From assembly GCA_964636785.1 (NCBI GenBank), contig CAZWVK010000079.1, positions 1 through 12,370 of the forward strand: DNA of 12,370 bases. Direction: 5' to 3'. Both the position numbers and the translations under genes were made by a program. Numbering within the stretch: the stretch's first letter is position 1; each line of letters opens with the position of its first letter. Below the pieces are notes generated by a model. The model did not search any database and was not told the origin of the DNA. It saw only the letters and a program-made list of their open reading frames with translations. Positions 9,101 to 12,370 of the stretch are shown here, piece after piece. The stretch comes from UBA6776 sp964636785. Lineage in GTDB: Bacteria > Bdellovibrionota > Bdellovibrionia > Bdellovibrionales > UBA1609.

Positions 9101-11139
9101 CATGGTCTGCAAATCTTAACTTTACATCAGCTTCTGATGGAGCCGTAGAGATTACAGTGACTCACACAGATACAGCAGGAAACACTCATGCACCAACTTT
9201 GGCTTTAAATAAAGACGTTGTGGCACCTGAAGTAAATTGGACTCTCCCACTGGCTTTAGCCTGTGCCTCTAACTCTTCAGGGACAAGTTTTGAAGTCAGT
9301 GGAACTTGTAACACTTCAGATGGAGATGTGACTTTAAGTTCCGCGCAATTGAGCCCTAGTGTGACGACAAGTTGTGTGGGTGGAGAATGGAGTGAAACCT
9401 TAAACTTAAACGTGACTGGACTTTCAGATTTAACAAATTTTAACATTACAGCCACACAAACAGATACAGCAGGAAACAACGGAACTTTAGCTCGAAGCTT
9501 TAAAAAGATCGGAAGTTCCCCAACTGTTGTGCTTGGTGGTTGGGATGATCTCTTTGCCGTAGGTCCAAAAACATATTTATCAAACCCAAGTGAAGTGACT
9601 CCTGATGATGAGCCTGGGGTCGTTCGTATTTCTTGGAAAGAGTGGCCCGGAAGCAATACTTGCCAACCTGAAGCTGTGAAAGTCTATAGAGCTACAAGTG
9701 CTGGAGGCGTAGGGACACTTGTTTCAAGCACAGATTTTCCGACTGGAATTCCTGCAAACGTCAGACAATTTACGGATACGACTTTACAAGGTGCAACTCT
9801 TGCCACCGTTGGAAGCCCGACCGATTTTGGCAAAGGCTGGTATTACACTTTAAAAGTGACCATTGCTGGAAGTGACTATGATGTTACAAGTCCAGTTCAA
9901 ATTGCAGAAGCAAGAGTCGTGGCACCTCCTGTGAACATGGCCTTAATGCACCGATGGATTGCGAACCAAGAAATGTGTGGACTAATGAATCGTACACCTG
10001 ATTCAGCAAATAACTATAGATGTAGCTATTCAGGTTGGGGAAAAATTGTCGGCAATTATTACGATATGGAACACGACCTTTTAGTGGATCGCAACGAAAT
10101 GGCTTGTAATTTTACAGCTCAATGTGGAGCTGGTGGAAATCAGCCATGTTTGGCTTCGGAATTTTTGACAACGAATCCTCAAGGAGCTGGCATTGCTGGA
10201 GCTAATGGTCAGGTTTACTACAATGACGATGGAACAGATGCGAAGTGTTTTATTAAAATCAGTGGCACATGGTACGAGTCTAATTCTAGTAGTGGTTCGC
10301 TTACTCCGACGTTGAGAGCGCAGATGTCCACGAACATGAGCAATAAACCCCCTTTGGTTCGCACTAGTCAAATTAGGTCGTGGGACGTTTGCCAAGCCCA
10401 TGATGTGACCTTAAGCCAAGTGACAGGCTTTACAACCGAGAGCAAGAGGCTTCTAAGAAATAAAGAATGGAAAGCCGCGGCTGCTTGGTCACCAACTCTT
10501 ACAGACTCCCAGATAGTCACTCTTGAAAATGGTGGCGCTCTAGGCCGCTGTAACTCCTCTAACGCTCATGGGCTGATAAGCACAGATAGAGCCTATGTTG
10601 GCACATACGCCTTTTATACAGGCTCTCAGACGGCCACAGCAGACTGTCAGTCACGCTACGGGATTCAAGATATGGCAGGAAACGTCTGGGAATGGGTATC
10701 TGATCAACTTGATAGTTGTTCAGGGGGTGGGTCTACCTGTGTAGGTGTCACATCTACCTTAGATACAAGCAACACCGATATGAATGGCTTTCCATTTGAC
10801 CATGTAACAGCACCTGGGAATGGACTTGTTTCTGAATGGACTATTGAAAGTAAAAGCTATGGAGCCAATTATTTTTCAGTTCCATTAGGTATCCCGATGA
10901 TTACCAATGATGGTGGAAATGCGGTTTCAATTGATTCATGGCTCACTCCTTCAAATAAATTTCATGGAGACCGTTTTTGGCTTTATCCTACAAACGGAAA
11001 CACTCAGCGCGGCCTCCTTGTGGGTGGCAATTGGGGCGGCGGCTCGCTCGGCGGGCGCTGGGCTTCCAATTGGAGCAGTACACCCACGACGACGAGCAGC
11101 AGCCTCGGGCTGCGCTGCGCGGTCCCCCTCAGTTATTAG
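6172..11139 (+). CDS. Giant Ig-repeat lipoprotein with C-terminal FGE/C-type-lectin fold; DGR variable (target) protein
   Basis: The ATG at 6172 follows AAGGAG (6160-6165) by 6 nt and is preferred over an upstream TTG at 6127; it gives 1655 residues. Residues 1-28 are a lipoprotein signal peptide ending in lipobox LSSC, with lipidated C29 followed by Gly. Residues 30-150 form a beta-rich domain. Residues 151-1114 hold about ten Ig-like repeats of ~95 residues, usually with IxSPxxxxYxN, SGTC, a second Cys and DxAGN, which suggests one disulfide each. An FN3-like segment lies at about 1115-1253. Residues 1254-1655 resemble the formylglycine-generating enzyme / C-type-lectin fold: RLLRNKEW at 1426-1433, DMAGNVWEW at 1500-1508, VGGNW and LGLRCA at the end. 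The RWASN stretch lacks the cysteine pair FGE enzymes use for catalysis, so a binding rather than enzymatic role is likely. The last ~40 codons look like a DGR variable repeat. It is probably a surface-anchored stalk with a diversified ligand-binding tip; ligand unknown. Confidence 0.88.
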   Translation: MKKIVTLNSFLSVLKPISFFFVVISLSSCGWLKDIAELEREVAFSVSINPGQIYEGQQAKVNVKLTKEYGEAKSISWKLLEKNSEALATSSDFVEVQGSLTLSGTTAKQFTITSKPGSISSGSKDFKLIVESQGVTSDFDLSVLDSGNNSTISITSAENSGFVNISNQGAYTVSGVCSTSGSDVNLVGEIGAESSSGVVACASDFTWSVDLDFSSVVTEGAVTLTATHAGDAGSIAATTLQITKDTVAPTLAISTPASMSYINNSSASSFTATGNCSDNGRIVTGTLSSSGGGAPVAISSLCASGTWSGTANISSLGDGTITLNLSHEDLAANPSSANRSFTKDTNVPTLAITAPTSLQIFNAASYNNMTVSGTCNKASSTVNLTGDVSGTLSGACNGTTFSLTGLTLTGANGTRSVIATISDAAGNSTQTSVSVQKDISVPTLAITSPAPSSVYNASNYSSLAISGTCDEAGATVALTGDVSGTLSTTCNGATFSLSGLTLTGANGTRSVTATISDAASNSSQAVLSLEKDVSIPSITITSPTAFQVFNASNYQNVTVSGTCDKATATVTATGPLSGTLTTTCNGTTFSLTGLEVTGTDGVKNITVEIEDAAGNATQDSESIVLDITLPIATLSGTPNSFSNSSSLNVTVGGTDVSQYLYKVGTSALDCSSAAGYSVATNISTLITDSLGADGAKRLCVRGQDVNGNQQPLASATAVDWTKDTVAPVVNFSNPASGSYVNNAAQASFSVSGTCSDVGVGAVHIDGDIDVPLDVDCVSDTPNNTWTANVDFTPASEGPVFLLISQTDQAGNLGSRTRAFVKDSVNPAIAFSSPAANSYINNDNKGTFTVSGTCNNYSATPNITITGTSLSSTVTTACDGTNWTADLAFDNGDEVVSITATIADAAGNTANSNRNFNKDTNDPILAITSPSSGAYINDSNKGSFAVSGTCSDVGTNNVVVSGDASATVNCVSDTPNNTWSANLNFTSASDGAVEITVTHTDTAGNTHAPTLALNKDVVAPEVNWTLPLALACASNSSGTSFEVSGTCNTSDGDVTLSSAQLSPSVTTSCVGGEWSETLNLNVTGLSDLTNFNITATQTDTAGNNGTLARSFKKIGSSPTVVLGGWDDLFAVGPKTYLSNPSEVTPDDEPGVVRISWKEWPGSNTCQPEAVKVYRATSAGGVGTLVSSTDFPTGIPANVRQFTDTTLQGATLATVGSPTDFGKGWYYTLKVTIAGSDYDVTSPVQIAEARVVAPPVNMALMHRWIANQEMCGLMNRTPDSANNYRCSYSGWGKIVGNYYDMEHDLLVDRNEMACNFTAQCGAGGNQPCLASEFLTTNPQGAGIAGANGQVYYNDDGTDAKCFIKISGTWYESNSSSGSLTPTLRAQMSTNMSNKPPLVRTSQIRSWDVCQAHDVTLSQVTGFTTESKRLLRNKEWKAAAAWSPTLTDSQIVTLENGGALGRCNSSNAHGLISTDRAYVGTYAFYTGSQTATADCQSRYGIQDMAGNVWEWVSDQLDSCSGGGSTCVGVTSTLDTSNTDMNGFPFDHVTAPGNGLVSEWTIESKSYGANYFSVPLGIPMITNDGGNAVSIDSWLTPSNKFHGDRFWLYPTNGNTQRGLLVGGNWGGGSLGGRWASNWSSTPTTTSSSLGLRCAVPLSY
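7210..8055 (+). repeat. Three tandem 282-bp repeats encoding Ig-like domains
   Basis: Within the lipoprotein gene, three consecutive units start at 7210, 7492 and 7774 and each is exactly 282 bp (94 codons). Units one and two are closely similar even at DNA level: the stretches around 7387-7450 and 7669-7732 encode nearly the same TLTGANGTRSV and ATISDAA segments. The third is more diverged. Flanking Ig-like units vary from about 93 to 99 codons and are less alike. This indicates recent duplication of one domain, so copy number could differ between strains. Confidence 0.85.
11008..11130 (+). other. Probable DGR variable repeat (VR) at the 3' end of the lipoprotein gene
   Basis: By hand count this 123-nt stretch is about 72% GC with about 14 A residues, only two of them in its first 60 nt, inside a gene that is otherwise A-rich. 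Codons at surface-type positions are GGC, GGC, CTC, GGC (11035-11052) and AGC, AGT, AGC, AGC, AGC (11074-11103). All can be derived from AAC or AAT by changing A only, the signature of adenine-directed DGR mutagenesis. The block encodes the end of a C-type-lectin fold, the standard place for a VR, and closes with an invariant-looking GC-rich stretch at 11104-11121 encoding LGLRCA that would serve as the initiation-of-mutagenic-homology element. Exact ends cannot be set without the template repeat, which is outside the window. Confidence 0.82.
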
Positions 11140-11140
11140 T

Positions 11141-11179
11141 CTTTAGCTCGGCGGCCCCGAAGGGGTTGCGGAGCTAAAG
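11141..11179. repeat. GC-rich hairpin/cruciform directly after the variable repeat
   Basis: CTTTAGCTC (11141-11149) pairs perfectly with GAGCTAAAG (11171-11179). Inside it, after one mismatch, bases 11151-11158 pair with 11162-11169 (four GC pairs next to a GAA loop, two G-T pairs, two GC pairs). It starts two bases after the stop codon. Known DGRs such as that of Bordetella phage BPP-1 have a similar GC-rich hairpin just downstream of the VR that is needed for efficient retrohoming. There is no T-run after it, so a plain intrinsic terminator is the weaker reading. Confidence 0.75.
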
Positions 11180-11267
11180 CACTACCCTCTACCAGCTACA
11201 ACACTACCAAAATTTGTTTATTTTTATTTTGAATAAACCAGTTATATTTTACTTGCCTTCCTACCCA

Positions 11268-11401
11268 TATCGGCAGAAATTGCCGATAATTGCGGAGCAA
11301 TTCAAAAATTTTCTGCCGCAAACTTGCCGATAAAGGCAATTTTGTTACCGCTATCGGCAAATAATGGCTTTTAACGGCAAGAATTTGCCGATCATTGCCG
11401 C
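11268..11401. promoter_or_regulatory. Cluster of TTGCCGAT-type palindromes upstream of the HTH gene (candidate operator array)
   Basis: The core TGCCG/CGGCA occurs about eight times in both orientations within 134 nt. Pairs form perfect inverted repeats: TATCGGCA-N5-TGCCGATA (11268-11288), TTGCCGATA-N19-TATCGGCAA (11324-11360) and CGGCAA-N4-TTGCCG (11375-11390). Single copies lie near 11314 and 11395. A separate palindrome, AATTGC-GGA-GCAATT, sits at 11288-11302. The array ends a few bases before the ribosome-binding site of a helix-turn-helix gene, so autoregulation is the simplest explanation. The AT-rich stretch 11205-11260 just before it, with TATATT at 11243-11248, could hold the promoter. 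Confidence 0.6.
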
Positions 11402-11420
11402 AAGATCAAGGAGGTTTCCA

Positions 11421-12065
11421 ATGAAATGGCTAACAACAAAAGAGCTTTCTCAAATCGTTCGTAAATCTCAAGACTCAGATAAAAATGTGCCGGAAAGAAC
11501 CATTCGACACATGGCTGTTCAAAAGAAAATCCAATCTAAAAAAGTAGGGAAAACTTGGGTCGTTGACCCAATCTCTGCCATAAAAGCAGGTCTTTATATC
11601 GAGCCAGAAGTGTTAGAGAAATTAAAATCAGTCAGTCCTTTGCCTACAGAGGAGACACGCACAAATGAACAGCATGACACGAAGAACAAAAATATCTCTG
11701 ATAAAAAACGTAAATCTCAATCTCTTGGAGATCTGGGCGTCTATAGCGAACTAAAGAAACTATATTTAGAAAAAAATAGTAAAATGCCGGAACAAATTAA
11801 GGAAAATGTTAAACAAACCTTGTTTCATTTGGCACTTGGGTATTATGACTATCCAAAGGCAAATAAAGCCGAATACTTTAGAAGAGCGCGAAAATTTTTA
11901 GTCAACGCCATTGTGGAAGATGACCTGAGTCCAAGTGAGAAAAGTGAATGGCGCGATCAACTTGAAAACTCAATTATGCCAGGAATTATAGGCTTGGTAC
12001 GAATACAGGAGGGTGTAAAACGTGGCAACAAACGGGAACAATCTCAAACTCAAAGGAAAGATTGA
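11421..12065 (+). CDS. Helix-turn-helix protein of unknown family, DGR-associated
   Basis: The ATG at 11421 follows AAGGAGG (11408-11414) by 6 nt, giving 214 residues; an in-frame ATG at 11364 lies inside the palindrome array, lacks such a site and is rejected. The N-terminal ~60 residues look like an excisionase/MerR-type winged helix: WLTTKELSQIV as the first helix, ERTIRHMAVQKKI as the recognition helix, and KVGKTWVVDPISAI as the wing. Residues 75-105 are a charged, probably disordered linker. Residues 110-200 look alpha-helical (LFHLALGYYDYPKANKAEYF, MPGIIGLVRIQEGV) and match no family I recognise. Its 3' end overlaps the Avd gene by 44 nt, so the two are translationally coupled. Position suggests a regulator of the DGR cassette acting on the adjacent palindromes, or a protein that takes part in retrohoming; both are inference. 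Confidence 0.7.
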   Translation: MKWLTTKELSQIVRKSQDSDKNVPERTIRHMAVQKKIQSKKVGKTWVVDPISAIKAGLYIEPEVLEKLKSVSPLPTEETRTNEQHDTKNKNISDKKRKSQSLGDLGVYSELKKLYLEKNSKMPEQIKENVKQTLFHLALGYYDYPKANKAEYFRRARKFLVNAIVEDDLSPSEKSEWRDQLENSIMPGIIGLVRIQEGVKRGNKREQSQTQRKD

Positions 12066-12370
12066 AGAATTTTACAGAGAACTTATTCCTGTTTTACAAA
12101 AATACCCAAAAACACAGCGATATACCCTCGCGGAAAATATCGAAAAAGAAACCTTAAACTGTATTCGCAAACTCTTTGATGCTGAATACAACAAGGTCAC
12201 TCGCGTTGAATCTTTAACTCAATTAAGAACAAGTCTTCATTTAATTACTTTTCTTTTAAGAGTATCCGTTCAATCTAAATTTATTTCAGAAAGCGCTTAT
12301 GAACAATGCGTTCGCAAAACCTCTGAAATTGGTAGGATCACAAGTGGCTGGATAAAGAGTGAAAATAAAT
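12022..12370 (+). CDS. avd: DGR accessory protein Avd (four-helix bundle), truncated by the window end
   Basis: Translation from GTG at 12022 gives 116 residues still open at the window edge. AGGAGGG at 12007-12013 lies 8 nt before the GTG, and no in-frame ATG follows. The sequence fits the Avd / four-helix-bundle family in order: ELIPVLQKYPKTQRYTLAENI, a helix with ETLNCIRKLFDAEYNK, then LTQLRTSLHLITFLLRVSV, then a last helix ending in SEIGRITSGWIKS, the family's 'EIGR..GGW.KS' close. Avd proteins form barrel-like pentamers, bind the DGR reverse transcriptase and the template RNA, and are required for mutagenic retrohoming. The gene usually lies between the variable-protein gene and the TR/RT, which matches the position here. 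The related 23S rRNA intervening-sequence proteins share this fold, but the VR and hairpin next door favour Avd. At most a few C-terminal residues should be missing. Confidence 0.88.
   Translation, partial: MATNGNNLKLKGKIEEFYRELIPVLQKYPKTQRYTLAENIEKETLNCIRKLFDAEYNKVTRVESLTQLRTSLHLITFLLRVSVQSKFISESAYEQCVRKTSEIGRITSGWIKSENK

Noticed and set aside
9186..9656. 156-residue minus-strand open frame
   Set aside because: It lies entirely antisense to the lipoprotein gene, has no recognisable domain and mirrors the codon pattern of the Ig repeats. Other minus-strand frames between 6459 and 10401 are rejected for the same reason.
11008..11139. GC-rich end as contamination or chimeric assembly
   Set aside because: The reading frame and the FGE/C-type-lectin fold run through without a break, and the downstream hairpin and avd gene explain it as a VR.
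9931..11139. Active formylglycine-generating enzyme
   Set aside because: The fold signatures are present but the catalytic cysteine pair expected in the RWASN region is absent, and the same region looks hypervariable.
10907..11177. Two short plus-strand frames running through the VR and hairpin
   Set aside because: They are out of frame with the clearly coding lipoprotein and give Arg/Ala-rich, feature-free peptides caused by the GC-rich stretch.
11141..11179. Ordinary rho-independent terminator
   Set aside because: No T-run follows on either strand close to the stem, and the position right after a VR fits a DGR hairpin better. A terminator role cannot be fully excluded.
11268..11401. CRISPR array
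   Set aside because: Repeats are only 6-9 bp, occur in both orientations and have irregular spacers; no cas genes are nearby.
11140..12370. Template repeat inside the window
   Set aside because: I looked for a second copy of the VR's fixed words (such as the bases coding RWAS and LGLRC) on the visible right side and found none; the rest is coding sequence of the HTH and avd genes or the palindrome array.

Overview
The window is about 12.4 kb of AT-rich bacterial DNA with Gram-negative envelope genes: a lipoprotein with a lipobox, a FecR-type protein with a barrel-like C-terminus, a two-transmembrane histidine kinase and a periplasmic-type solute-binding protein. The mix of a very large Ig-repeat lipoprotein, a FecR/FN3 protein and a hybrid kinase at this base composition would fit a Bdellovibrionota or similar deltaproteobacterial-type genome. 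That placement is inference; the window holds no rRNA or other marker gene. A run of ten Ns at 5907-5916 marks an assembly gap.

Left part (1-3852, all + strand). The 3' end of a family 5 solute-binding protein gene is followed after 3 nt by a hybrid histidine kinase, so the two look co-transcribed and may form one sensing unit. Next comes a two-gene toxin-antitoxin-like module. A small helix-turn-helix protein overlaps a YhaV-like toxin domain fused to a GNAT-like C-terminal domain. The promoter in front has an inverted repeat over its -35 box, as expected for autoregulation. A hairpin at 3862-3894 probably separates this module from the convergent gene.

Middle (3909-6171). A minus-strand gene encodes a membrane-anchored FecR / FN3 / Pro-Lys linker / barrel-like protein. 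It is divergent from the large gene on its right, and the shared intergenic region contains the N gap.

Right part (6172-12370): the main result. A 1655-residue lipoprotein carries about ten Ig-like repeats, an FN3-like segment and a C-terminal formylglycine-generating-enzyme / C-type-lectin fold. The last ~125 bp of the gene switch abruptly to about 70% GC, are very poor in A, and are full of NNC-type codons (GGC, CTC, AGC) where AAC would be expected in a template. The block ends in an LGLRCA motif, and a long GC-rich hairpin starts two bases after the stop codon. This is what the variable repeat (VR) of a diversity-generating retroelement (DGR) target gene looks like. The last, truncated gene (12022 to window end) encodes a four-helix-bundle protein of the Avd family, the usual DGR accessory factor, which strongly supports the reading. 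The template repeat (TR) and reverse transcriptase are not in the window and are predicted just downstream. Between the VR and avd lie an unusual cluster of TTGCCGAT-type palindromes and a gene for a helix-turn-helix protein that overlaps avd. This looks like a locally regulated DGR cassette with an extra, uncharacterised accessory gene.

Working model (inference): the retroelement diversifies the tip of a long, surface-anchored, disulfide-rich adhesin or receptor, and the HTH protein bound at the palindrome array controls when avd and the downstream RT are made.
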